A stretch of 64,000 nt of DNA, taken from contig NC_033566.1 in NCBI RefSeq assembly GCF_001680005.1, positions 2,563,281-2,627,280 of the forward strand. The letters run 5' to 3'. The DNA comes from Plasmodium coatneyi (Eukaryota; Apicomplexa; Aconoidasida; Haemosporida; Plasmodiidae). A program made the position numbers and the translations under genes. The notes under the pieces were generated by a model. It saw nothing but the letters and a program-made list of their open reading frames with translations, had not been told where the DNA came from and made no database searches. Shown here piece by piece: positions 1-11,043 of the stretch. Position 1 is the first letter of the stretch. Each line of letters starts with the position of its first letter.

Positions 1-109
1 TAAATACATAGATATATGAACAACAACCTCCCCCCTTTTTAAAAGAAGGAAAAGGAAGGAAGGGAGGAAGTTTATATATAATACATATAGATGTGCATAC
101 ATAATAAAG

Positions 110-2089
110 ATGGCTGATGAGGTAATACGCTTTATTCCTTATTTTAAAGGGGGGGCATTTGAATAATGTGTGTACATATAATAAGAACATGTAGCAGTTC
201 TTATATATATGATGTAGCACATTCGAAATTAAGGAACACGTCAAAGTATATATTTTCTTTTGATTCTATTTATAGGAAGAGATTTTAAAGAAATTGCCAT
301 CACAGTTAGTGTATGATGATCTGCAGGGGCACACAAATGCATGCGGTTCCCTCCTAATTGAGGATCCCTCTGTCACAGGAATAAAAACTACTTTGCAGAG
401 TAAATTGAAGGAACATCGAGGAATACAGGACTTTATCGATGGAATTGTAGAAACTTGGTGTTACATACATAAGACGAAGAATGTCCAAAATCCTACGGGT
501 GATTGGTGTCATTGGTTCTATTTTTGGGTAGGAGATATAGTGTCTGACAATTTAGGGAAGGAGGTTAGTAAATTCCAGGAAGTTATGCATAATATCTATG
601 AAGAACTGCAAAAATTGAAGGAACCGAAGGTGGACAAGAAGTGTAGTAATATATTTAGTAATATTGACAAGGGAACTTTCCACCATGCAAAAACCATATT
701 CGATTTTTGGTATGACCATAGTGCCGTAAGAACCCTTTTAGAGAATAGCTGGTCTTTGGATGTTAGTAAATGTGAAAGTTACCTACAGCACGTCCGTGTA
801 GCAAATGATAAAGTAAAATCACATTGTGGAAACCACGGAAATGATGATTACTGTACAAATTTTTGGAATGATCATAAACAACAAATTAATCAGCAACTAC
901 CAATGTTGCAATCTGAATTAGACGAACTAAAAGAAAAGGAACAGATTGCACAACAATCAGCAAAATCCAATCTAGACGAAGCTGTTCTTCAAGCAAATAA
1001 AGCTTCTTCTCTTTCTTCTGCTTTTGGTACCTTAGCACTAATGGAATTACCCGCATTGGCATATTTTCTATATAAAGTAAGTACAAATACAAATAACAGT
1101 ACATAATCCTTCCTTCCCCCTGAAGGAGGAGAAGGAATGTTGTTTCCCTTCCTTTCCCTTCCTTTAACTTCCTCCTTCACCCTGCTTCCTGCTCCTTAGA
1201 TCTTCACCCTTCCTTTCCTCCTTAGAATTCCTTCCTTTCCTTGCACGTTCCTCAGACCTCCTTCCCTAGACTTCCTTCCTTAGACTCTTCCTTCCTTAGA
1301 CCCAACCACCTAACAACCCATCTACGACCAATCAACTAACAGGACCATAACAATTTTCCTTCCGCCAACCACCTGACACCACCATAACAACCTTCCATTC
1401 TACCGCCCCTAACAACCTTCCTTCCCTAAGGAAGCAACTTCCTTCCACCTTCGACCCACCTACGACCGCTAAATGCACCTTCATGCACACATCCCTTAAC
1501 AATCTTCCTTCCACCCACCAACCACCCTAACAACCCACCTACCACCACCACTAACAACCTTCGTTCCACCTATCACCCCTAACAACTCACTTACCACCCT
1601 ACCACTTTACCACCTAACAATCTTTCTTCCACCCTACCACCTAACACCCCTAACAACACCTTCCTTTCCACCAACCACCCATGACACGACCTTCCTTCCA
1701 CCAACCAAAAACCATCTAGCAACCTTCCTTCCACCTACCACCACCCTAACAACCCGCTTACCACCCTCCTTTTCCTTCAGTATAAACCATGGTCTTCCTG
1801 GTTTGGTAACCACGCTTCTGGAAATGGGAGGAGCGGAAGAAGCAATAGAAGAAGAAGAAGATCAACTGGGCCTGACTTTGACACATTAACGGAAGGCACT
1901 TCAACAGAGAACGATTCCATATTGGGTTCGGCAGCAGCAAGTTCATTGGATAATTCCACAGTACGTTATACTGATGCGACATACACAAGATCGTCTACAA
2001 GACAGTCTACCGGGGGAGGAAAGGCAAGAACAAGAACAAAAAATAGTAGGCCAGGTCATCAGGGAAATATAGGTTACGGTCGTATGTAA
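110..2089 (+). CDS. KIR: KIR-A, pir-family variant protein, complete
   Basis: Three exons in phase 0: 110-121, 276-1076, 1781-2089, giving 373 residues. Exon 1 encodes only MADE and ends at a GTAATA donor. Exon 2 carries the cysteine-bearing pir ectodomain with the usual WCHWFYFWVGD-like motif (about residue 80), then an Ala/Leu-rich stalk and a membrane segment ending ELPALAYFLYK. Exon 3 begins YKPWSSWFGN after a CTTCAG acceptor and is a basic then Ser/Thr-rich cytoplasmic tail ending GYGRM. There is no signal peptide, as usual for pir proteins. Intron 2 (704 bp) is CT-rich with many CCTAACAACC-type motifs. It faces SICA-1 tail-to-tail, and its exon 1/intron 1 region closely resembles KIR-I at 43561. 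KIRs are thought to reach the infected-cell surface; the exact role is not established. Confidence 0.9.
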
Positions 2090-2225
2090 CAACATTGTAT
2101 GTAAAACTTTGGAATGTTGAATGAGTGTGTGCCCCCTCCCTCAAGAGGAGGTACGCATAAATGACCATCATGAAGCTTATATGCAGTGTAGCAAAAAAAA
2201 AAAAAAAAAGAGACACTTTCTTCTT

Positions 2226-2500
2226 TTTTCCTGCATTCCTTTTCTTTCATTCCTTTTCTTTCATTCCTTTTCTTTCATTCCTTTTCTTTCATTCCTTTTC
2301 ATTGCTTCCTTTTCATTCCTTCATTCCTTCTTTCCTTTTCATTCCTTCTTTCCTTTTCATTCCTTCTTTCCTTTTCATTCCTTCTTTCCTTTTCATTCCT
2401 TCTTTCCTTTTCATTCCTTCTTTCCTTCTTTCCGTTTCATTCCTTCCTTTTCATTCCTTCCTTTTCATTCCTTCCTTGTCATTCCTTCTTTTCATCATAT
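2226..2500. repeat. CT-rich minisatellite (CATTCCTT family)
   Basis: Tandem copies of short units. First come 14-bp units of the TTCATTCCTTTTCT type, then 18-bp units of the CATTCCTTCTTTCCTTTT type. The array lies in the convergent spacer between KIR-A and SICA-1. Open frames across it are simple-repeat artefacts. Confidence 0.85.
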
Positions 2501-2559
2501 TTCTTTCCCTTTTTTCCTTTCTTCCATGTGTTTGTTTGAATAAGCACATAAGGTAAGGA

Positions 2560-2848
2560 GGTATTTACAGACAGGGGCGCGCAAAAATCAAAAAGGTGCT
2601 GACCTTCTTTAAAGAAATATTCTTGTATTTTAAAAAAAAAAAAAAATTATTATTAAGTTAAAAAATTTTATAACAGAATGAATAAGCATTTTTTAATTCT
2701 TCAATCAAAAAAAAATTTTACCAAACAAATCAAAATTATGTGGGGAAGAAAATTTTTTCTTTTTACCCGGCTTATATTAATTACACATCAACGTGTAAAC
2801 AAATTAATACACAATACAAAACAAAAAAAAAAAAGTATTTACTACACC
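2560..2848 (-). other. Conserved SICAvar 3' flank, copy 1
   Basis: Sequence just past the SICA-1 stop. It contains a short AAAGAAATATT block, AAAATTTTATAACA, GAATGAATAAGCATTTTTT, a CCAAACAAATCAAAAT block and GGCTTATATT followed by ACACATNAACGTGTAAACA. The same ordered blocks recur beyond SICA-2 (about 11570-11790) and SICA-3 (about 45350-45570), and in weaker form beyond SICA-4 (about 58930-59160). It probably holds the SICAvar 3' UTR and polyadenylation region. Confidence 0.7.
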
Positions 2849-5800
2849 CTAAAACCCGGAATCTGAACTTGGAACATATTCCTTAGCAAAACATTCCTTA
2901 GGAACGATGTCTTCCTCCCTAAATCCGGAATATGAACTTGGAACCTTTTCTTCTTTTATGAATTCCGATCCCATAAACTTTTGAACCAAAATTTCAAAAA
3001 AGTCCTCGTTTGTCGAATGCAAATGCCCTTTTTGACATTCGTCTAAGACTTCTAAATGAATATCAATAATCATGCGGCGACCAACACCACGACGAAGATC
3101 ACGACGACGACCAGCAGCACGGCGGCCGGGACGTTCCCTTTTCCTCCTTCTATTTGGAGCAGATCTTGGTTGTTTTCGTTCTTTCACTATGCAATATTCA
3201 CGTGGACCATCTTGGTCCACATGGTCCATAATTTGTTCCTGTAAGGATGGACCACGTACTTGATAAGCTCTTCTGTAACGTTTCCTTGTTTTACGAAGAA
3301 TTCCAAAGTACTACAAAAAGAAAAAAAAAAAGAAAAGGGAAAAAATGTTTCTTTAATAAGAATGCGAAATGCTTGTTCACACGCAACAGTAAATGCTACA
3401 TCAAACCCTAAAATGAGAAATCCTACACACACATCCCTAAAATGAGAAATCCTACATACACACAACCTAAAATGCAAAATCCTACATACACCCTAAAATG
3501 CGAAATCCTATACATACACATCCCTAAAATGCGGAACCTTAAACCTTTGTTTTTTTTTATTTTATTTTTTTTCTTCTCTTCTTCCAATATTAATTTTTTT
3601 TTCCTTCTTTTCTTTTCTTGTAATATGAATTTTTTTTTTCTTCCTTTCTTCTCTTTCTTTAGTTGAACTTTATTTTCTTACCTTCCAAAGGAGATAACTC
3701 GTGACGTAGATGGCAATGGTCACAGGAATTGTAGGAAGGTATGAAAGGAAGGAATCAATGGAAGTGATCCCTTCCTTCGTTCCGTGTGAAGATTTTAGTG
3801 CCTTTGATGAAGTTGGTGCTTTCCGTGGTATGGATGGTGGTGTTGTTTGTCCTGTTGTTTGAGGAGTTGAACCTTCCGCGGATGATGATTCAGCATTCCT
3901 AGTATCCTGTAGATCATCGTCGCCGGAACCAGCATAGTCAGGTTTTGCATCTGAGGGGTCAGTAGGGAAGAGAAGGTGTTCTTTTTAATGTACTCAGTGT
4001 TAATAACCTGAGCAGTATTCCGTGTACCATCATGCACACTTTTCTTAGGAAGTGTAATTCTTCTTTCTTTTTTTTTCCTTAGGTGCGCTTCCGTATATAC
4101 TTTCTGCTTTGGAAGGTGGTACTCACGGTGTACACTTCACTGAGAGTATTGTTTATTTTTTTCTTATTCATTTCTCTTATGATTTTTACCTGTTACTTCT
4201 CCAGGGAGATTCTCAGCGGAATCCTTGGATGTCTCAGAATTCTGATCTGCTGTAGGAGGGGGGTAAAATTGAGTTATATTTATTATTATCAATAAGTACG
4301 ACACCTGCAGTTGTTTTCAATATACGCTGTATATGTTCGTCATTCTCATCTGGTTCATTATTCTTGGAGGATGATGAGGTATCTCTGGTAATTGTGGTGC
4401 TTATGGTTGAAGTAAATCCATCAAGGAGGAGTTTAGTAGAAGAGAAAGTAACAGAGTCCAATTCCTGTGATTTACTTTTACCTGAACTTGCCTGATCGGT
4501 GTTTCCGGTTGGTTTCGTAGTTGCTGGTTTGGCAGCCTGTGGGCGTGGTGCTTCTGGTGGTTTGGTTGGACATATGTCATTTATTTCTTTCAGAGCTGGC
4601 TTTACTTTTGGATCCCCCTTCGTCGTTGGGTCCAGCATTTTACCCAACTTATTCTGTATATTAATTCTGTCTCCTTTACATTTTTCACCTTTCTTCTTAT
4701 CCAACAGGCCTTCACTCACGCTTAGTGTGCAAGTTAGATTAGGTTCCCTATTACATTCAGCACAATTCAAACTTTTATTGTTCTTATCCTTACACCAAGT
4801 ATCCTTATTTCCATTTCCTTTTTCAAATGCCTGTTGTATTATATCCTTCCCGATGGGGCAAGTTGAATGCTGTTCCAATTTGTCCGCATAAGCGTTTAGG
4901 AAGGCACATGCCATAGTTTGATAAAATATTCGGTTATTTTTCTTCTGGTTTAAGTAATAGTCCCGCTCATTTTCCTGAATACTGTATATATGTCTTAATC
5001 CTGTCACAATAAGGTTGCATGCCTTCTTCTCTGATTCTGTTGCTGTTTCACCTTTTGCTCTGGTGAAGTTCTTGCATGAAACTTCGATGTCTGTGCTTCC
5101 ATTCTTCATAGCATTAGACAATTCTTTCAATACTTTTCCAACGTCCTTATCCCCCCAAAAGTTACACTGTGCAAAGGGAAAGTAGGAAGAGCGGGACATA
5201 TATACATATATAAATATATATACATACATATACATATATATCGGTATATATATGCACACATATATATATATATACTTTAAGTACGTGCAAGCTTTACGGT
5301 TGTCTCTCCCCTCCCCTTTTTTTGTCATATGTAGAATGCACATGGTCCATTGACATGACGTTGAATACAGTGATCAAAAAATATTGTTCCCTTCTTACCC
5401 AGTTTTGTCTTCCACTCCCCACTCGAGGTACTCTGTCCTTAAACCAATGATGTGTTACACAATTTGCACGTGCACATAATTTACCCTGGTTACAGTCATC
5501 ACCTACAAAAGGAAGGAACACAGAAGGAATCAGATTGAGTGAGTGGGAAGGAAGGGTGTCTGTATGAATGATTATTGGTAAGGTAGATGCCTTAATTCTC
5601 CTCTACCCTGCATTCATTCATCATTCCTCCTTTCATCTTCTCCTTTCCTTCAGCCTATCTTTTAACTTCCTCTTTCCTTTCCTCCTTCCTTTTACTTTTT
5701 TTGTTTTCTATTTCTTTCTTTTCTGCATGCAACCTTTTTAAGCGTGCACATGGGAAGATGCCCCTTGTCCTATTGACATCCGTGTTCGGTTCCTTTCCCC

Positions 5801-8800
5801 CCTTATCCAGTTTCCCCCTTCTCCATTACATCGGCCTTGTCCGGGTGGACCACCTTTTCAGTTCACCCCCTTTTCCGTTCCTTCCCCGTGTCCCGCTGAC
5901 CGAGTTCCGGCTTGGGCGCCTGCAAGGAGTTCTTCCCCCTCAAGGGGCGCTACACGCCCTTTCTAAACTAATAATTGGTTTCTATTCCTGCGACGAGTTT
6001 ATGCTTTAAACACGCCCTTCCTTTCAACATACCAGGCCATAATCCCTGAATCTAAATCTTCAAACCTAGACACTAAACCCTACATTCTGAAGCTTAAACA
6101 CAAAATCCGACTCACTACAATTAAAACCCGAAATACAATACCTATAACCTGAAACATAAACCCTGAACCGCCATATCTAAACCCTAAACCCAAAATCCTC
6201 AATCCTAAATCATGCACCCTAAAGCCTAAATCCAGAATCTTAAATCCTGAACCGAAAACCCTGCGCCCTAAACCATGAACCCTAAAAGCTAAAGCCTAAG
6301 CCATAAATATTTCACCCTGAACTCTAAACCATTAACCCTGAACCACTAACCCTAAATCCTAAGCCCGAAAGCCAAAACCCTAAACCCTAAACCCTGAACC
6401 CTAAACCCTAAACCCTAAACCCTGAACCCTAAACCCTAAACCCTGAACCCTAAACCCTCAACCCTGAACCCCAAACCCTAAACCCTGAACCCTAAACCCT
6501 AAACCCAAAATCCAAAACCCAAAACCCAAAACCCAAAACCCAAAACACAAAACACAAAACCCAAAACACAAAACCCAAAACACAAAATCCAAAACACAAA
6601 ACCCAAAACACAAAACCCAAAACCCTAAACCCTAAACCCTAAACCCTAAACCCTAAACCCTAAAACCCTGAACCCTGAACCCTAAACCCTGAACCCTAAA
6701 CCCTGAACCATAACTTTACTTCCCCCTAGAAATGTCCTCTCTTTTCCCTTCCCTCCTCTTTCTTTCCACCGCCGCTCCTAAATATTGTTCATACTTTGTC
6801 ATTTATTTATTCTTTTTTTTCTTTTTTTTTCTTTATTCTTTATATATTCTTTATGCACTTACCTTTCTGTTCTGGTCGTGATTGTGGTAGTAGTACTCTC
6901 AGTATTGGCATGTTTTGCGGCTTTAACTTTTTCAATTCCTTCTGATATACCTCCTGTATCACTCTCTCCACTTGTTGTATGATTTCCTGTGATATCTCCC
7001 CATCCTTCATACTTGGTATTTTATCACTCTTCCTTAATACCTCGACCTTATGCATTATTTCTTCCAGAGCACTCTTATCCAAAGTTACATCTTCTTCCAC
7101 TATGTTCAGTACTTCATCGGCGTCCGCTTCTATTTCTAATTTCTTGAGGATTTGTTTATCCATATTCTCTTTCATACAACCTTGCTCTCCCTGTTCCTTT
7201 ATTATGTGCAGTGGACTGTTCCCTGCCGTCACAGCCCTTAATGCTTTTTCTGGAACTTCGGGCCGTTTATAGTCATCTATCCATTCACTAACCTGCTGCC
7301 ATATTAACCTTCCTCCCCATTTGAAATTCTTGACATTCACGTCCTTACATAATGTATTCCCCTGAAAATCCCCCTTACTTTTCCTGAAACCATTCCTTTT
7401 ATTTATAACTTCTTGTGCAATCTCCCCCAACTTACAGTGCCTTCCTAACATTTTTAACATAGTTACTTTACCAAGTAGACATCTATAGTACGGTAGCAGT
7501 TCCTTTTCGTTCTCTGCTTCATCCGTCCTCGTTCTCCAATCGAAGTACCCTTTTTCGTCGTCCATTTCTCCTACCCACTTTTGCTCTAATCCATCCATCC
7601 AGAAGAATATTCTTAATACAATTTTGCATAGCTCTTTAGTATTATTGTGCACGCGCTGCAACGTGGAACAGTAGCCTTGATCATTCTTTCCATCCCTATC
7701 TATATTTTCCATCATGTCGTCGAACACTTTCTTCATGTCGTCCCATATTCCTTTCTATAAAATATATGACCATGAATACATATATGTACGTGTGTGCATA
7801 CACCTTATTTCTTGCGCTTTCACTTATATACTTTGGATTATTTTTCATAACATTATTCTTACATTATCATTCAACGTCTTTTTTACACATAATATTTATT
7901 ACACTTAACCCTTTCTTCATGGGATCACCATGTACCCATATCCATTTTATCAGGAAATCATCTTTGAACTTGATTTCCGGGGTGTCTGGTTGCACTATTT
8001 TCGGAGAATGTTTTTGTTGTCCATTCTCCGTATTTAGTTCTTCTTTGACTTGACTCAATACGTCCTGTGCCATGACGTCCTCAGTGCCACCACCTCGCGG
8101 CTGCTGATTCCCGGTACCATCAGTATTCCTCTCACACTTCTCACTGAATGATATTCCACTTCGCATTCTTATAATTTTTTCACCTATATGTATTTTATCC
8201 AAAATGTGCCCTAAAACACTCTTACCATTTACGTACATAGATTCAAATTCCCCATACTCACATTTGTTACAACCTTCCCCTCCACTCATGCCCTTGCACA
8301 TTTCGAACACTCCATTAGAAGCCCCCGTTATAATTGTATCAGCTTCACAATTTATATTCATGTATATATGGAACCATACTCTCATTACAGTACAGCGTAT
8401 GAAAGCTCTTATATTTTTATTCCATTCCTGCAATTTACTTTCACTCCTGTTTAGTTTTTCCATTATCCAAGAGTTCTTTAACAAGAAAATGCACCACTTC
8501 TTTTCTTCGCTTGTCATGTTTCTTCCTTCTGCTTCAATTACCTCGCACCCATCCTTTCCAATTCTTTCACCTTCACTGTCTACCCTACCCATTCCATTCA
8601 TGAACTCGTCAATATATCTAGTCAATTCTTTCCATAGTTTTTCCTATGAATAAAAAATTCGGCATATATATTGTACAGTGGATTATATTCCCTATGTCAT
8701 GTTCATTAGAGAATGTACGTACAAGCGACAACAAGAGTGTGCCCCCCAGAAAACAGGCATATTCCTTACATACCTCATCCTCCCGCTTCTTCTTCCCATT

Positions 8801-8857
8801 TGAATTATACCACTCATCCACCAATACCTCAAACTGCCCCTTCTTCCTTGAAGCCAT
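2849..8857 (-). CDS. SICAvar: SICA-1, SICAvar variant antigen with a telomere-repeat-bearing intron
   Basis: Eight exons read on the minus strand: 8857-8774, 8643-7903, 7754-6863, 5502-5399, 5166-4482, 4249-4190, 3950-3682, 3310-2849. All phases are consistent and the total is 1098 residues. Exon 1 is 28 residues (MASRKKG start). Exons 2-3 are N-terminal alpha-type domains. Exon 4 is the short Cys exon ending in Trp, joined through a split codon. Exon 5 is a beta-type cysteine-rich domain (KKNNRIF, WCKDK, ECNREPNLTC). Exon 7 holds a membrane segment ending SYLLWK. Exon 8 is the SICA_C-type cytoplasmic tail (RRMIIDIHLEVLDECQKG). Intron 3 (5503-6862) contains about 0.7 kb of telomeric heptads. 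Exons 5-7 could be mistaken for a broken single exon, but introns 4250-4481 and 3951-4189 have good donors, pyrimidine-rich acceptors and matching phase. Family role: red-cell surface antigenic variation. Confidence 0.85.
3380..3545. repeat. Last-intron minisatellite of SICA-1
   Basis: Several imperfect copies of a unit of about 25-30 bp of the type CCCTAAAATGCGAAATCCTA plus CACACA. Each copy starts with a CCCTAAA telomere-like heptad. Equivalent arrays sit in the last intron of SICA-2 (about 12595-12650), SICA-3 (about 46300-46385) and SICA-4 (about 59730-59935). Confidence 0.75.
5740..6010. other. GC-rich island inside SICA-1 intron 3
   Basis: A non-repetitive stretch beside the internal telomere block. 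By eye, 5821-5880 has 33/60 and 5881-5940 has 40/60 G+C, far above the surrounding introns. A 102-codon plus-strand frame crosses it, but I do not recognise the product and its composition looks non-coding. It may be telomere-associated DNA carried with the heptads. Confidence 0.5.
6020..6716. repeat. Internal telomeric heptad block
   Basis: On the plus strand: degenerate CCCTAAA-like heptads (about 6020-6360), a clean CCCTAAA/CCCTGAA tract (about 6366-6505), a derived CCCAAAA/CACAAAA tract that keeps the 7-base period (about 6505-6620), then CCCTAAA/CCCTGAA again to about 6716. C-rich strand orientation here is opposite to the terminal telomere at 63221-64000. It lies wholly inside SICA-1 intron 3, so a full SICA-1 precursor RNA would carry UUUAGGG/UUCAGGG repeats. 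Confidence 0.95.
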
Positions 8858-10250
8858 TTCTTTTATCACATTATTCAATAATTTGCTTCACTTATCAATA
8901 TATTATGAACAGTAATGTAATACAATAATACTACATTACATCATTACACTCCTTAAGTGCTATGCACATACATTGTACACAGAATGTACATTCATTCCTC
9001 ACATCCTTTCATCCGAGAATATTTCTTTTTCCTACCTTTCTTCCGACAATATTTTTTTATTCCTTTTTTTTTTTTTTTTTTTTCCTTAAGATTTTTTTTC
9101 AAATTTCCTCATTTTACCTTCGTTCGCCGTCCTACAGAAGTTTCACACGCACAACCTAAGTTGCTAAACAATAGGCAATATTGTTGTTCCTAAACCGAGA
9201 ATGACCTTATACTTACACCCGGAACCTCTACTCTCACATCCGGAACCTCCACTCTCACACCCGGAACCTATATTCTCACACCTATAACATTCACTCTAAA
9301 ACCCTGAAACTTTATTTTAACTACCTGTATCCTACCCTAACACCCTTACAACCTTCATTCTAACTCCCCTAACCTTACTCCTACACATTTAACCCTACAC
9401 TCACACCTTTAATCCTACTCTCACACCCTAAACCCTACTCTCACAGCCTAAAACCTACTGTCACACACTGAACCCTACTGTCACACCCTGAACTTGACTT
9501 TAACAACCTGGACCTTACTATAACAACCTGGACCCTACTTCAACCACTTGGACCCTACTATAGCAACCTGTATCCTATTCTTACACCCTGAACTTACAAC
9601 CTAATACCCGGAACCCTACTTTCATACATTGAAACCTCACTCTAATACACGGAATCTTCATTCCAATACCCTGAACCTTCACTCTAATAACCTTAACCCT
9701 ACTTTTACACCCGGAACCCTACTCCTACACCCTCAACCCTCTTTTTTTTCCTACACTTCTTTTTTTCTTTCTTTCTTACTCTCTCCTCTTTTTATTTTTT
9801 CTTTTTTCTTTTTTTTCAAAAATTTTTTCTACTTTTCTTCCATTTTTTTCTTCTTTTTCTTAGAAAAATAACTAAAGAAAAAAAAACTTGCATACAACCT
9901 TCCTTTCTCTCCTTCCATATGCACCTTCCATTCTTCCCTCACTTTTTTTTTTTTTTTCCTTCTTTTTTATATTCTCCTCTTTTTCTTTTTTCCTTTTACT
10001 CCTGCCTTATCTCTTTTTCCTTAACAAAAAGAATATTCACCCTAAGAAGCTAAACACCGGGCCATATTGTTATTCCATAACCTAGAAAAAAAATTTCTCC
10101 CTTGACCTTAACCCTGTTCCCACAACTTGAAGCCTCACTCTAATACACCGAACCTTCATTCCAACATCCCCAAACCACCATTCTAATACGCGGAACCTTC
10201 ACTCTAACACCCTAAACCTCCATTTTAACACCCGGATCAACATCATTCTA
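8858..10250. other. SICA-1 upstream region and degenerate low-complexity DNA
   Basis: About 8858-9160 is the AT-rich upstream region of SICA-1. From about 9190 to 10250 the plus strand is a degenerate array of CCCTA/CTCACACC/ACCCTACT-like motifs, interrupted by T-rich tracts (9740-9860, 9940-10010). A motif near 9165-9200 recurs near 10045-10090, so part of it is an internal duplication. No gene is supported. Confidence 0.6.
8982..8993. promoter_or_regulatory. Perfect 12-bp palindrome GAATGTACATTC upstream of SICA-1
   Basis: GAATGTACATTC is its own reverse complement and lies about 125 bp upstream of the SICA-1 start. The identical palindrome, with matching flanks (TGTAC on one side, CAT on the other), occurs at 50129-50140, about 83 bp upstream of SICA-3. 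It is a candidate transcription-factor site or UTR element. Confidence 0.5.
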
Positions 10251-10251
10251 C

Positions 10252-10607
10252 AACGCCCAACAACATCATTCTACCACCCCTAACAACATCATTCTACCAC
10301 CCCTAACAACATCATTCTACCACCCCTAACAACATCATTCTACCACCCCTAACAACATCATTCTACCACCCCTAACAACATCATTCTACCACCCCTAACA
10401 ACATCATTCTACCACCCCTAACAACATCATTCTACCACCCCTAACAACATCATTCTACCACCCCTAACAACATCATTCTACCACCCCTAACAACATCATT
10501 CTACCACCCCTAACAACATCATTCTACCACCCCTAACAACATCATTCTACCACCCCTAACAACCTTCCTTCCACCAACGACCTCTAACAACATCATTCTA
10601 CCACCCC
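10252..10607. repeat. 23-bp tandem repeat array
   Basis: About 13 near-identical 23-bp copies built on AACAACATCATTCTACCACC plus CCT run to about 10560. One more copy follows after a CCTTCCTTCC spacer. The array is homogeneous, unlike the diverged DNA around it, suggesting recent expansion. It lies where intron 2 of the orphan KIR below would be. Confidence 0.9.
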
Positions 10608-11043
10608 TAACAACCTTCCTTCCACCAACGACCTCTAACAACCCATCTACCCACCAACCACTTAACAATCTTCCTTCAAGCAAGCACCCCTAACATGCCT
10701 TCCTTCCACTCTACCACCATCTCTAACAACTTTCGTTCCAGCAACCACCCCTAACTACCTTATTCCACCCCTAACAACTCTTACTTCCAGGCCTAATAAC
10801 CCTAACAACCCATCTACCACCGACCACCCTTACAGCCTTCCCTTCCACCAACACACCTAACAACCCACCTACCACCTAACCACCTAACCATCTAACAACC
10901 CACCTACCACCGACCACTTAACAATCTTCCTTCAAGCAAGCACCCCTAACATGCCTTCCTTCCACCGCCCTAACAACCCACCTACCACCTTACCACCTAA
11001 CAACATTCCTCGTTTAACCCTTCCTTACCTTCCTTTGTTTCAG

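Noticed and set aside
2121..2556. Two overlapping Phe/Ser-rich frames
   Set aside because: Pure translation of a CT-rich minisatellite.
4234..5343. Long minus-strand frame read as one exon ending at a stop (4234)
   Set aside because: The last part is intronic: GTAAAAGT donor at 4481 and a CTCCTACAG acceptor at 4250 keep phase and lead to the membrane exon, as in sister SICAvars.
5701..6009. 102-codon plus-strand frame as a gene
   Set aside because: Within SICA-1 intron 3, no recognisable domain, and no splice partner.
10252..10607. CRISPR-like array
   Set aside because: Direct 23-bp repeats without unique spacers in a eukaryotic subtelomere; it is a plain tandem repeat.
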